Shown: piece by piece, positions 1-6,387 of the stretch | Numbering within the stretch: position 1 is the first letter of the stretch | Layout: every line of letters begins with the position of its first letter | NCBI GenBank assembly: GCA_964520885.1 | Contig: CAZFQD010000020.1 | Location: 1 to 21,816 of the forward strand | DNA: 21,816 nt | Source of the DNA: CAZFQD01 sp964520885 | GTDB lineage: Bacteria; Bacillota; Clostridia; Oscillospirales; SIG519 | Direction: 5' to 3' | Program-made: the position numbers and the translations under genes | The notes under the pieces: model-generated | Seen by the model: only the letters and a program-made list of their open reading frames with translations | What the model was told of the DNA's origin: nothing | Databases searched by the model: none

Positions 1-15
1 TAAATCCGTTAGTTT

Positions 16-70
16 AGTGCTCTATTTGGCACTTACTATTATATACGAGGGGCGGATTCCATATCCGCCC
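16..70. repeat. Two small hairpins at the window edge
   Basis: Two inverted repeats are visible. The first (16-33) has arms AGTGC and GCACT. The second (50-70) has 8-bp arms GGGCGGAT and ATCCGCCC around TCCAT. The first could be the terminator of a gene lying to the left, but it has no clean T-run. The second resembles the palindromes at 13472-13490 and 14798-14813. No gene is visible here. Confidence 0.5.
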
Positions 71-76
71 GAAATA

Positions 77-110
77 ATGAACAATGAACAGCGAAAAGCG
101 AACAATTAAG
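77..110. repeat. Degenerate 'AACAATGAACAGCGAA' repeat
   Basis: This junction repeat is built of AACAATGAACA/GCGAACAATT words. A close inverted copy lies at 12927-12958, where it forms the end of leuD, and a simpler relative lies at 10662-10696 after the TcdA gene. It has no coding potential of its own. Confidence 0.6.
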
Positions 111-157
111 GTGTCAAAGCCGTATTCTTTATTAAAGGATAAGGGGTAAGGAAAAAT

Positions 158-189
158 TGTCATTGCGAGCGAAAGCGTGGCAATCTCTT
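158..189. repeat. ATTGC...GCAAT interspersed palindrome
   Basis: This is a nested imperfect palindrome: outer arms ATTGC and GCAAT (162-184), inner GC-GAAA-GC. I recognise the type (CATTGCGAGCGAA...GTGGCAATCTC) as a dispersed intergenic repeat common in Clostridia and other genomes. That recognition is from memory, not from a search. It directly precedes the ATGATGT array. Confidence 0.55.
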
Positions 190-190
190 A

Positions 191-353
191 AATGATGTAT
201 CCCTTTGGGGATATGATGTTGGGCTTCGCCAAATGATGACACTTTGTTAATGATGTGTGTCTGCGGACACATAAGGGGATACATCACATCATATTGCGAA
301 GCAATACATCATTGCGTTAGCTACATCATTTTGAGCATAGCGAAATACATCAT
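191..353. repeat. Array of short hairpins spaced by ATGATGT / ACATCAT
   Basis: The heptamer ATGATGT occurs at 192-198, 213-219, 233-239 (one mismatch) and 250-256. Its reverse complement ACATCAT occurs at 281-286 (partial), 286-292, 306-312, 323-329 and 347-353. The segments between are 10-17 bases and mostly self-complementary: ATCCC/GGGAT (199-212), TTGG/CCAA (219-232), TGTGTC/GACACA (256-271), ATTGC/GCAAT (293-305). The orientation flips near 272-281, so the whole array is also a loose inverted repeat. Function unknown. It lies 45-205 bases before the PLC-like gene. Confidence 0.8.
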
Positions 354-397
354 AAAACCAAACTAAATTTTATTATGCGTGATAGGGGATTATATAT

Positions 398-1093
398 ATG
401 GCTTCGTGGATGGTTCATTTTAGAATTGCTGACGGACTTTTAGATGATTTAATTAACATTGATGTAGAGAAATTTATAGTTGGGAATATATGTCCCGATT
501 GTGGTGAGCCGAACAGCGATTGGAGTGCCTATAATCCTCCAAATAATGTGACACACTGGTTCAAAGACGATTATATGCAAAATAAAAAGGAACCCATTGA
601 TTTTGATAAATTTATTAATACATATATTTCAACAACTATTAATAGTAAAAAGTTATCATTATATATTGGATATTACATTCATCTCTTGACAGATACATTA
701 TGGAGCGACGAAATTTACCTTCCTTCAAAAAATAAGTATTTGACCGAGTTTGCAAATGATAATAATTTTATTTGGAAATTAAAAGGCGATTGGTATGACC
801 TAGACCATCTCTTTTTAAAAGAACATACTGATTTTCGTGCATTTAATATATTTAATAAAATATCCATTTTCAAAAATATTTACTTTGAATATTACTCTGA
901 AACAGCTATTGAGCGACAGATTAAGTTCATATGTGATTTTTATAATAATTTTAATGATACAGATAATAGACTTAGCAGAGATTATATTTATCTTACAAAA
1001 GAAGAAATGAATTATTTTGTTGCTTATTCTATTGAAAAAATTAAGACTATTTTAATTAATAATGTGTCATTTATGAAACACTTTGTAAAATGA
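398..1093 (+). CDS. Zinc-dependent phospholipase C-like protein
   Basis: The 231-residue protein resembles the small bacterial zinc-dependent phospholipase C / S1-P1 nuclease-fold family. Seen: an N-terminal MASWMVHFRIAD block with His7 and Asp12, a GNICPDCGEPN-DW block (residues 29-42), His53 in VTHW, the core YYIHLLTD (His95, Asp99), and LDHLF...H (Asp136, His137, His143). These histidines and aspartates are spaced as expected for a metal site. Family members act on phospholipids or phosphodiesters, but the substrate here is unknown. There is no signal peptide, so a cytoplasmic location is inferred, unlike secreted clostridial PLC toxins. The start has AGGGG about nine bases upstream. It stands alone between repeat-rich stretches, and no partner gene suggests a pathway. 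Confidence 0.72.
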   Translation: MASWMVHFRIADGLLDDLINIDVEKFIVGNICPDCGEPNSDWSAYNPPNNVTHWFKDDYMQNKKEPIDFDKFINTYISTTINSKKLSLYIGYYIHLLTDTLWSDEIYLPSKNKYLTEFANDNNFIWKLKGDWYDLDHLFLKEHTDFRAFNIFNKISIFKNIYFEYYSETAIERQIKFICDFYNNFNDTDNRLSRDYIYLTKEEMNYFVAYSIEKIKTILINNVSFMKHFVK

Positions 1094-1153
1094 GCATTTT
1101 GCAAAACAAAAGTTATTATTATCTTTTACTACATTGCAATTTTTAATTTTATG

Positions 1154-1206
1154 AGATTCTTCGCTACACTCAGAATGACAATTCATTCCTCACTCCTAAC
1201 ACCTAA
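1154..1206. repeat. GAGATTCTTCGCTACACTCA-type repeat plus CTCCTAAC words
   Basis: This is a dispersed repeat that would translate as MRFFATLRMT, a product I recognise as a common spurious peptide of clostridial and other genomes. It is followed by ATTCCTCACTCCTAACACC words like those at 16401-16460. It creates an apparent upstream extension of the next gene, which I reject. Confidence 0.6.
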
Positions 1207-1225
1207 TTTTTTTAAAGGTGAACTT

Positions 1226-1483
1226 ATGGAAAGACTAACAAAAAAATCAGAGCAAAATAAATATTTAATTGATAATTCTAAGATTGAACAAGTCGTAGAA
1301 AGGCTTGCCTTATTTGAAAACATCTATGAAGATATAGTAGCAAGCCAAAGTGAAATTCACAAAGAATTAGAAAAACTTCGCAATGAAGGCAAAACAAAAA
1401 CGGTTAAATTCAAAGAATTAATGGTGAAAAAGCTTACTAACAATAATATGATAATTCATTTTGAATTTTATGGAATAAAATAG
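1226..1483 (+). CDS. Small phage-type protein of unknown function
   Basis: The 85-residue protein begins MERLTKKSEQ, followed by a helical, charged middle (IEQVVERLALFENIYEDIV, then ELEKLRNEGK) and KFKELMVKKLTNNN. From memory, this layout matches short hypothetical proteins found in Firmicutes phages and prophages, which often start MERLT and carry EKLRxEGK. No function is established. I chose ATG 1226 because AAAGGTG lies just upstream. The longer frame from 1151 runs through a dispersed repeat and is unlikely to be translated. There are no other phage genes nearby, so this may be an isolated remnant or a stable cargo gene. Confidence 0.6.
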   Translation: MERLTKKSEQNKYLIDNSKIEQVVERLALFENIYEDIVASQSEIHKELEKLRNEGKTKTVKFKELMVKKLTNNNMIIHFEFYGIK

Positions 1484-1495
1484 CGGATAATTAAT

Positions 1496-1541
1496 AAGGC
1501 TCCTTTTTCAAAGGAGCTGTCAGCAAAGCCGACTGAGGATT
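1496..1541 (-). repeat. 46-bp repeat, left inverted copy (DUF559 bracket)
   Basis: This is the reverse complement of the 46-bp repeat at 1982-2027, with three mismatches. Each copy holds two hairpins: a TCAGC/GCTGA stem, and a GCTCCTTT/AAAGGAGC stem that could work as a terminator. A third full copy lies at 12878-12923. Confidence 0.85.
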
Positions 1542-1587
1542 TTACCTTAATTAAAGATAACTTAGTAAAAGGCGATGGAGGATTAAA

Positions 1588-1977
1588 ATGCCAACATTTT
1601 CAAGAAATAAAAACCTAAAGGAATTTTCTCGAAAATTAAGAAATAACGCCACAAAACAAGAAAATCATTTATGGTATGATTTTTTGAGAACTTATCCTAA
1701 GCAATTTTATAGACAAAGAATAATTGGAGATTATATTGTAGATTTTTATTGTCCTAAGGCAAAGCTTGTTATAGAACTTGATGGTTCACAACACTATGAT
1801 GACAATGCAGAAAAGTATGATGAAAATAGAACGAAATATTTGCAAAGTTTAGGATTATCGGTGCTTCGCTTTACTAACGATGATATTAATAAAAACTTTA
1901 GTGGAGTATGTGAAATGATTAATGAAAAAGCCCTCTTTGGAAAAGAGGGTGGCATGGCTAAAAGCCATGACGGGTGA
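1588..1977 (+). CDS. DUF559 endonuclease-like protein
   Basis: The 129-residue protein matches the DUF559 family, which has a Vsr/restriction-endonuclease-like (PD-(D/E)XK) fold. Seen: LRNNATKQENHLWYDFLR at the start, then FYRQRIIGDYIVDFYCPKAKLVIELDGSQHY and LQSLGLSVLRFTNDDI. The D in IVDFYC, the E-x-D in IELDGSQH and the preceding Q are the expected catalytic residues. Family members are thought to be nucleases but few are characterised, so the role is inferred. The start has GGAGG six bases upstream. The last 15 or so residues (ALFGKEGGMAKSHDG) are encoded by repeat DNA with CCCTCTTT/AAAGAGGG and ATGGCT/AGCCAT hairpins, so the original end has probably been replaced. The gene is bracketed by inverted 46-bp repeats, suggesting mobility. 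Confidence 0.85.
   Translation: MPTFSRNKNLKEFSRKLRNNATKQENHLWYDFLRTYPKQFYRQRIIGDYIVDFYCPKAKLVIELDGSQHYDDNAEKYDENRTKYLQSLGLSVLRFTNDDINKNFSGVCEMINEKALFGKEGGMAKSHDG
1929..1975. repeat. Double hairpin overlapping the DUF559 3' end
   Basis: Two adjacent inverted repeats, CCCTCTTT/AAAGAGGG and ATGGCT/AGCCAT, form the end of the DUF559 gene. Both are of the interspersed-repeat type and lead directly into the 46-bp repeat at 1982. Confidence 0.65.
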
Positions 1978-1981
1978 TTAT

Positions 1982-2027
1982 AATCCTCAGTCAGCTTCGC
2001 TGACAGCTCCTTTGGAAAAGGAGCCTT
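1982..2027 (+). repeat. 46-bp repeat, right copy
   Basis: Starts AATCCTCAGTCAGC and ends AAAAGGAGCCTT. It is inverted relative to 1496-1541 (three mismatches) and direct relative to 12878-12923. It contains the TCAGC/GCTGA and GCTCCTTT/AAAGGAGC stems and lies five bases after the DUF559 stop. Confidence 0.88.
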
Positions 2028-2109
2028 AAGAAATGCTTCGCTGACAGCTCCTTTGGAAAAGGAGCCTTGAGAAATGCTTCGCTGACAGCTCCTTTGGAAA
2101 AGGAGCCTT
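1994..2109 (+). repeat. Three-copy 41-bp tandem repeat
   Basis: The core of the 46-bp repeat is repeated in tandem at 1994-2034, 2035-2075 and 2076-2109 with a 41-bp period. In the second and third copies AAGAAAT or GAGAAAT replaces the AATCCTCAGTCA head. Each copy can form a GCTCCTTT/AAAGGAGC hairpin. The array ends 26 bases before hemW and may terminate transcription from upstream. Confidence 0.85.
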
Positions 2110-2135
2110 AATATTTTTGAAAGAATTGAAAAAAT

Positions 2136-3260
2136 ATGAAAAATTTAGGCTTATATATCCACATTCCATTTTGCAAACAAAAATGTTTATATTGTGATTT
2201 TTACTCTTTAAAGGCTGACAATGGACTTTATAAGAGTTATTGCGTTGCTTTAATAATGGAAATGAAAGTTTGGGGCGAGAAACTAAAAGAAAAAACAATA
2301 GATACAATTTATTTTGGTGGAGGAACGCCAAGTGTAATAGGGTATGAACTAATAAATTTATTGTTAAATGAAATTAGAAAAAGTTTTAATATTGAAAATA
2401 ACGCAGAAATTACTATTGAAGTTAATCCAGAAAGTGCTAATGAGGAATTTTTAAGAGAAATATTCAAAAATAGCTTTAATCGTATTAGTTTTGGTGTACA
2501 ATCTTTTATTGATAGCGAACTAAAGGCAATCGGCAGAATACATAATGCAAATGAGGCAATAAATGCAATAAAAACCGCTAAAGAAGTCGGCTTTTTAAAT
2601 ATTAGCCTTGATTTAATGTTTAATTTGCCAAATCAAAGTATTAATGATTTTGAAAAAAGCATTGAAAAAGCATTAGAACTAAAGCCAACACACATTTCTG
2701 CATATGCTTTAAAACTTGAAAAGGGGACTACACTTTACAAAAATAAAAATTCCCTTAATTTAGCGGATGAAGATACTGAATTTTTAATGTATAATAGATT
2801 AGTGGACAAATTAAAACAAAAAGGCTATTTTCAATATGAAATTTCTAATTTTTCGCAAAAAGGTTTTGAAAGCAAACACAATTTAAAATATTGGAATGTG
2901 CAGGATTATTTAGGTTTAGGAGTTTCGGCACATTCTTTAATTGACCATAAAAGATTTTTTAATAAAAGAGATTTAAAAAGTTATACAGAGGGCAAAAATA
3001 TTAAAAAAATCGAAGCGATTATAACAAATGAGGAAAAATTAAAGGAATATATTTTATTGGGGCTTAGAAAAAGCAATGGAATTTCTTTAAAGCAACTTTT
3101 AATTTATTCAAATGAGGAATTTTTAAATAAATTTATAACAAAAGCAGATTATATTTGCAAATTAGGTTATGGAGTTTTAACGCAAGATGCTTTTTGCTTA
3201 AATACAAAGGGATTTTGGGTATCAAATACTATAATAAATGAGTTTATTACTTTAATTTAG
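2136..3260 (+). CDS. hemW: HemW-type radical SAM heme chaperone
   Basis: The 374-residue protein begins with YIHIPFCKQKCLYCDFYS, giving the radical-SAM CxxxCxxC cluster motif (Cys13, Cys17, Cys20) followed by D-F, typical of HemW. FGGGTPS (residues 60-66) is the SAM-binding GGGTP motif. ISFGVQSF, LDLMFNLP and the C-terminal HemN-type winged-helix region follow. HemW proteins were long annotated as oxygen-independent coproporphyrinogen oxidases, but lack the HemN N-terminal extension and are now seen as heme-trafficking chaperones acting in the cytoplasm. Length is normal for the family. The ribosome site is weak (GAATTGAAAAAAT before ATG). In many Firmicutes hemW lies near lepA, hrcA or dnaK; none is here. 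No clear terminator follows. Confidence 0.9.
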   Translation: MKNLGLYIHIPFCKQKCLYCDFYSLKADNGLYKSYCVALIMEMKVWGEKLKEKTIDTIYFGGGTPSVIGYELINLLLNEIRKSFNIENNAEITIEVNPESANEEFLREIFKNSFNRISFGVQSFIDSELKAIGRIHNANEAINAIKTAKEVGFLNISLDLMFNLPNQSINDFEKSIEKALELKPTHISAYALKLEKGTTLYKNKNSLNLADEDTEFLMYNRLVDKLKQKGYFQYEISNFSQKGFESKHNLKYWNVQDYLGLGVSAHSLIDHKRFFNKRDLKSYTEGKNIKKIEAIITNEEKLKEYILLGLRKSNGISLKQLLIYSNEEFLNKFITKADYICKLGYGVLTQDAFCLNTKGFWVSNTIINEFITLI

Positions 3261-3342
3261 AGGCAAAAGTATTAACAAATTGAAAACTTTTTAAAAAAGC
3301 AACAATATTTTATTTAATTATTCATTTATTTTAAAATAAGGC

Positions 3343-3371
3343 TTGAAAAAAGTAAACAAAAAAGGTAAAAT
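3343..3371 (+). promoter_or_regulatory. Sigma-A-type promoter for the CdaR-like regulator
   Basis: TTGAAA (3343-3348), a 17-base spacer, and TAAAAT (3366-3371). The +1 would lie near 3378-3380, giving a leader of about 100 bases before the start at 3478. The 208-base gap between hemW and this gene holds nothing else I recognise. Confidence 0.6.
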
Positions 3372-3477
3372 GTCATTATATGTTTTATATAGTATTCAAA
3401 CATAATTTTTTGATAATTTAATTAGTAAAATATTTATTACAAATTGTGCCAAAAGCACAACGAAAGGAATGAAAATA

Positions 3478-4554
3478 ATGTCCAATAGGTTATTTCAATC
3501 AATAATTCATCAAATGAAACCAACGGTGGATAGAACCATTGGGGTGCTTGACGATGCAGGTTTAGTTATTGCATGTAGCGAATTAAACTTTATCGGAGAA
3601 CAACGAGAGGGAATAATGTCCTATGGTTCAGATGCTATTATTAATGACGGATATACATATAAAATCATTGGTCTTGCGGCAAAACCTGATTATGCTATTT
3701 TTGTTGAAGGTAAAGATGATTTTGCATCTAAGGTAGCGGGAATTTTAGCTATTGCTTTAGGTTCAATAAAGGAATATAGCGATGATAAGTATGATAAATC
3801 TAATTTTATTAAAAACATTATTTTGGATAATATTTTAACAGGAGATATTTTCTTTAAAGCAAGAGAACTTCATTTTCCTGTTGAGGTAAGCAGAACCGTT
3901 ATGTTAATTAGATTAATAAATAAAACCGATATTTCAGTAGCTGATATTTTACAAAGTTTATTCCCAGAGAAAACTAAGGACTATGTAATTAACATTAGCG
4001 AAACTGATATTGTGCTTGTTAAAGAGGTTAGGTCCAGCATTGAATCAAAAGATTTAGAAAAGTTAGCTCGCTCTATTGTGGACACTTTATTTGGTGAGTT
4101 TTATACAAAAACAATGGTTGGCATTGGTTCAGTTGTTGGTAATTTAAAGGATATTGCAAGGTCTTTCAAGGAAGCACAAATTGCCTTAGAGGTTGGCAAA
4201 GTTTTTGATACTGAGAAAAGCATTGTAAGTTATGATAATTTAGGTATAGGCAGATTAATATATCAGTTGCCAACAACCCTTTGTGAAATGTTTTTAAATG
4301 AGGTATTTAAAAAGGGCTTAATTGAGTCTTTAGACCAAGAAACAGTTCATACTATTCAAAAGTTTTTTGAAAATAACTTAAATGTTTCTGAAACTTCCAG
4401 AAAACTTTTTGTTCATAGAAATACACTTGTTTACCGTTTAGAAAAAATCAGAAGAATTACAGGCCTTGATTTAAGAGAATTTGACCATGCTATTATCTTT
4501 AAGGTAGCATTAATGGTAAAAAAATATCTTATATCAAAAAAAAATAATTTCTAA
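3478..4554 (+). CDS. CdaR/PucR-type transcriptional regulator
   Basis: The 358-residue protein has the layout of CdaR-type regulators: an N-terminal diacid-recognition-like region (about 1-130, with TIGVLDDAGLVIACS), a middle GGDEF-like/PucR region (KTMVGIGSVVGNLKDIARSFKEAQIALEVGKVF), and a C-terminal PucR helix-turn-helix (about 288-352, NVSETSRKLFVHRNTLVYRLEKI). The last is a DNA-binding domain. Classical members sense sugar diacids such as glycerate or glucarate. No diacid catabolism gene is nearby, so that ligand is doubtful. I chose ATG 3478 because AAAGGA (3463-3468) sits nine bases upstream; ATG 3469 would be only one base away. It lies 139 bases before ftsE with no clear terminator between, so it may share a transcript or regulate the division cluster. 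Confidence 0.8.
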   Translation: MSNRLFQSIIHQMKPTVDRTIGVLDDAGLVIACSELNFIGEQREGIMSYGSDAIINDGYTYKIIGLAAKPDYAIFVEGKDDFASKVAGILAIALGSIKEYSDDKYDKSNFIKNIILDNILTGDIFFKARELHFPVEVSRTVMLIRLINKTDISVADILQSLFPEKTKDYVINISETDIVLVKEVRSSIESKDLEKLARSIVDTLFGEFYTKTMVGIGSVVGNLKDIARSFKEAQIALEVGKVFDTEKSIVSYDNLGIGRLIYQLPTTLCEMFLNEVFKKGLIESLDQETVHTIQKFFENNLNVSETSRKLFVHRNTLVYRLEKIRRITGLDLREFDHAIIFKVALMVKKYLISKKNNF

Positions 4555-4569
4555 ATTTACTAATTAATT

Positions 4570-4588
4570 CGGAATGCAAAATGCGTTC
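4570..4588. repeat. GGAATGC...GCGTTCC palindrome
   Basis: An imperfect palindrome (GGAATGC / GCGTTCC) in the regulator-ftsE gap, of the same type as the AACGCATT/AATGCGTT palindrome at 14798-14813. Confidence 0.55.
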
Positions 4589-4600
4589 CATGACCTTTTT

Positions 4601-4628
4601 AGAGGCAAGAGGCAAGAGGCAAGAGGCA
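4601..4628. repeat. Four tandem copies of AGAGGCA
   Basis: Four perfect 7-bp copies stand in a row, followed by GTTACTCGTTACCTGTTGC-like words, in the gap before ftsE. They make a false N-terminal extension of ftsE if the frame is read from 4574. The copy number could vary by slippage. Confidence 0.85.
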
Positions 4629-4693
4629 AGAAAATGTTACTCGTTACCTGTTGCTTGTTAATTTACCCTTTATCCCTAAAGGAGATATATACA

Positions 4694-5374
4694 ATGATAG
4701 AATTAAAGGATGTTACTAAGACATATAAGAATGGCACTACAGCTTTACAAGATGTAAATTTAACAGTTAATGATGGTGAATTTGTTTTTGTTGTTGGAGC
4801 TTCAGGTGCCGGAAAAAGCACATTAGTTAAATTACTTTTGTGTGAAGAGCTTGTGTCAAGCGGTAAAATACTTATTAATGGGGATGATATTTCACTTTTA
4901 AAACACAATCAAATTCCATATCTTAGAAGAAAAATGGGTATTGTGTTTCAAGATTTTAGATTAATTTTGAATATGACAGTATATGATAATATTGCCTTTG
5001 CTATGAGGGCTGTTGGTAAATCTAATAAGGAAATAAGAAGCAGAGTACCAAAAATATTAGATTTAGTTGAGTTGACTTCAAAGGCAAGAAGTTTTCCTAA
5101 TCAACTTTCAGGTGGAGAAAAGCAAAGAACTGCTTTTGCTAGAGCTTTAGTTAATAGTCCCAGTATTATTATTGCAGATGAGCCTACCGGTAATATTGAC
5201 CCTCAAATGTCGCTTGATATAATAGCTTTATTATCCGGCATTAGCCAAAGAGGAGATATTACTGTTTTGGTTGTAACTCACGAAAAAACTTTGGTTGATA
5301 GATTTAACAAAAGAGTAATTACCATTTCTGAAGGCAAGGTAACAAGCGATAGAATGGGAGGATATTCCGAATGA
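4694..5374 (+). CDS. ftsE: Cell-division ABC transporter ATPase FtsE
   Basis: The 226-residue ATPase carries Walker A GASGAGKS (35-42), Q-loop Gln86 in VFQDFRL, signature LSGGEKQR (138-145), Walker B IIIADEP (158-164) and H-loop His196. The VFQDFRLI and NMTVYDNIAFAM blocks are characteristic of FtsE. With FtsX it forms a membrane complex that does not transport but uses ATP to switch on periplasmic or extracellular peptidoglycan hydrolases. I chose ATG 4694 because AAAGGAG lies about eight bases upstream and the next residues (MIELKDVTKTY) match the family; the extension to 4574 is repeat DNA. Its stop overlaps the ftsX start (ATGA), showing translational coupling. Confidence 0.95.
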   Translation: MIELKDVTKTYKNGTTALQDVNLTVNDGEFVFVVGASGAGKSTLVKLLLCEELVSSGKILINGDDISLLKHNQIPYLRRKMGIVFQDFRLILNMTVYDNIAFAMRAVGKSNKEIRSRVPKILDLVELTSKARSFPNQLSGGEKQRTAFARALVNSPSIIIADEPTGNIDPQMSLDIIALLSGISQRGDITVLVVTHEKTLVDRFNKRVITISEGKVTSDRMGGYSE

Positions 5375-6267
5375 AGATTAACGGAAATTTTGCTCCTTAT
5401 GCTTTTAAGGAAGCTATTAAGAATGTTAAATTAAATGGTTTAATGAGTAGTGCATCTATTTTTGTTTTAATTGCTTGTCTTGTTTTAATTGGAAGTTCAA
5501 TATTAATTACAGCGAATATTAATAAGTTAATTTCTAAAATCGAAGGGCAAAATGAGATAGTGCTTTTTTTAGAAGATGCTAATTCCGCTGAACAAAACAA
5601 TGAAATTGGCTTAAAACTAAAAGAAATCAACAATGTTTCAAAAGAGGTAATTTTTGTTTCAAAGGAGCAAGCATTAGATGAATTAAAGTTAGAGCTTAAA
5701 GACCAAGCATATTTATTAGAACAAATTGAAGACGATAATCCACTTAGGCATAGTTATCACATAAAGTTGATTGACTTAAATAAATATGATGAGGTTTTAT
5801 ATACTTTAAAGAGCATTGAGGGAATTGCAAAAATAGGAGACAATAAGGATTTTATTAGTACAATCACAAAAATTCGAGAAGTTATTACAGTTTTATCTAT
5901 TTGGATAATAATTATTTTGCTTTTTGTTTCGCTTTTTATTATTTCAAATACTGTTAGAATAGCAATGTTTACAAGAAAATTAGAAATAAACATTATGAAA
6001 TTTGTTGGTGCAACAGACAATTTTATTAGACTTCCATTTTTAATTGAAGGAATAATTTTAGGAGCAATTGCCGGCGTTGTTGCCATTTTTGTAGAATGGG
6101 TCATTTACAGCAAAATAATTGTTCCAATGATTTTTGAACTTGGAATATTTAAGCCTGTTTTATTTTTTGAAATTGGTTATGTTGCAACCATTTGTTTTGT
6201 TATTGGGGGCATAATTATTGGAGTAATAGGTAGTATATTACCTATGAGAAAATATTTAAGAGTTTAA
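5371..6267 (+). CDS. ftsX: Cell-division membrane protein FtsX
   Basis: The 298-residue membrane protein has the FtsX topology: one N-terminal transmembrane helix (about 28-49), an extracellular domain (about 50-165) that in Firmicutes contacts the hydrolase or its activator, then three C-terminal helices (about 170-195, 225-250, 265-292) with the MacB/FtsX-type ISNTVRIAMFTRKLEINIMKFVGATDNFIRLPFLIEG coupling region. Length is typical. It overlaps ftsE by four bases and is followed, 120 bases later, by the coiled-coil M23 protein that is its probable partner. A TTGAAAGT-word repeat occupies that gap. Confidence 0.93.
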   Translation: MKINGNFAPYAFKEAIKNVKLNGLMSSASIFVLIACLVLIGSSILITANINKLISKIEGQNEIVLFLEDANSAEQNNEIGLKLKEINNVSKEVIFVSKEQALDELKLELKDQAYLLEQIEDDNPLRHSYHIKLIDLNKYDEVLYTLKSIEGIAKIGDNKDFISTITKIREVITVLSIWIIIILLFVSLFIISNTVRIAMFTRKLEINIMKFVGATDNFIRLPFLIEGIILGAIAGVVAIFVEWVIYSKIIVPMIFELGIFKPVLFFEIGYVATICFVIGGIIIGVIGSILPMRKYLRV

Positions 6268-6303
6268 CAAGTTGAAAGTTGAAAATGGAAAGTTGAAAGT
6301 TAG
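6266..6303. repeat. AAGTTGAAAGT word repeat
   Basis: Degenerate copies of AAGTTGAAAGT follow the ftsX stop. The inverted version lies between ilvC and ilvD at about 18165-18208. It has no coding role and may be inserted within a transcript. Confidence 0.65.
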
Positions 6304-6375
6304 GGGTGCTAACGCAAATATTATTAGTTGTGGACGGTTTTGCCGATACCTTTGCTTTTTACTTTTCACTTAGAT

Positions 6376-6380
6376 GGGGG
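6376..6380 (+). promoter_or_regulatory. G-run ribosome binding site for a TTG start
   Basis: ATGGGGGTTATGTTTTG precedes the M23 gene: five G at 6376-6380, then seven bases, then TTG 6388. A mini-frame ATG-GGG-GTT-ATG-TTT-TGA (6374-6391) overlaps the start. cimA has a very similar leader with seven G (16386-16392). Confidence 0.55.
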
Positions 6381-6387
6381 TTATGTT

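Noticed and set aside
191..353. CRISPR-like array
   Set aside because: The constant element is only 7 bases, the variable segments are palindromic and 10-17 bases, and the orientation flips midway. No cas gene is in the window.
1151..1225. Longer N-terminus for the small phage-type protein
   Set aside because: The added residues (MRFFATLRMT...) come from a dispersed repeat, and a ribosome site sits directly before ATG 1226.
1..2110. Defence island or prophage
   Set aside because: A lone DUF559 gene, one phage-type small gene and a PLC-like gene do not make a defence operon. There is no integrase, capsid, effector-sensor pair or toxin-antitoxin pair.
3261..3342. Terminator or small RNA after hemW
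   Set aside because: Only weak A/T-rich symmetry (CTTTTTAAAAAAG); no stable stem or conserved structure is apparent.
4574..4693. Extended ftsE start
   Set aside because: The extension translates tandem AGAGGCA repeats; AAAGGAG stands before ATG 4694 where FtsE homology begins.
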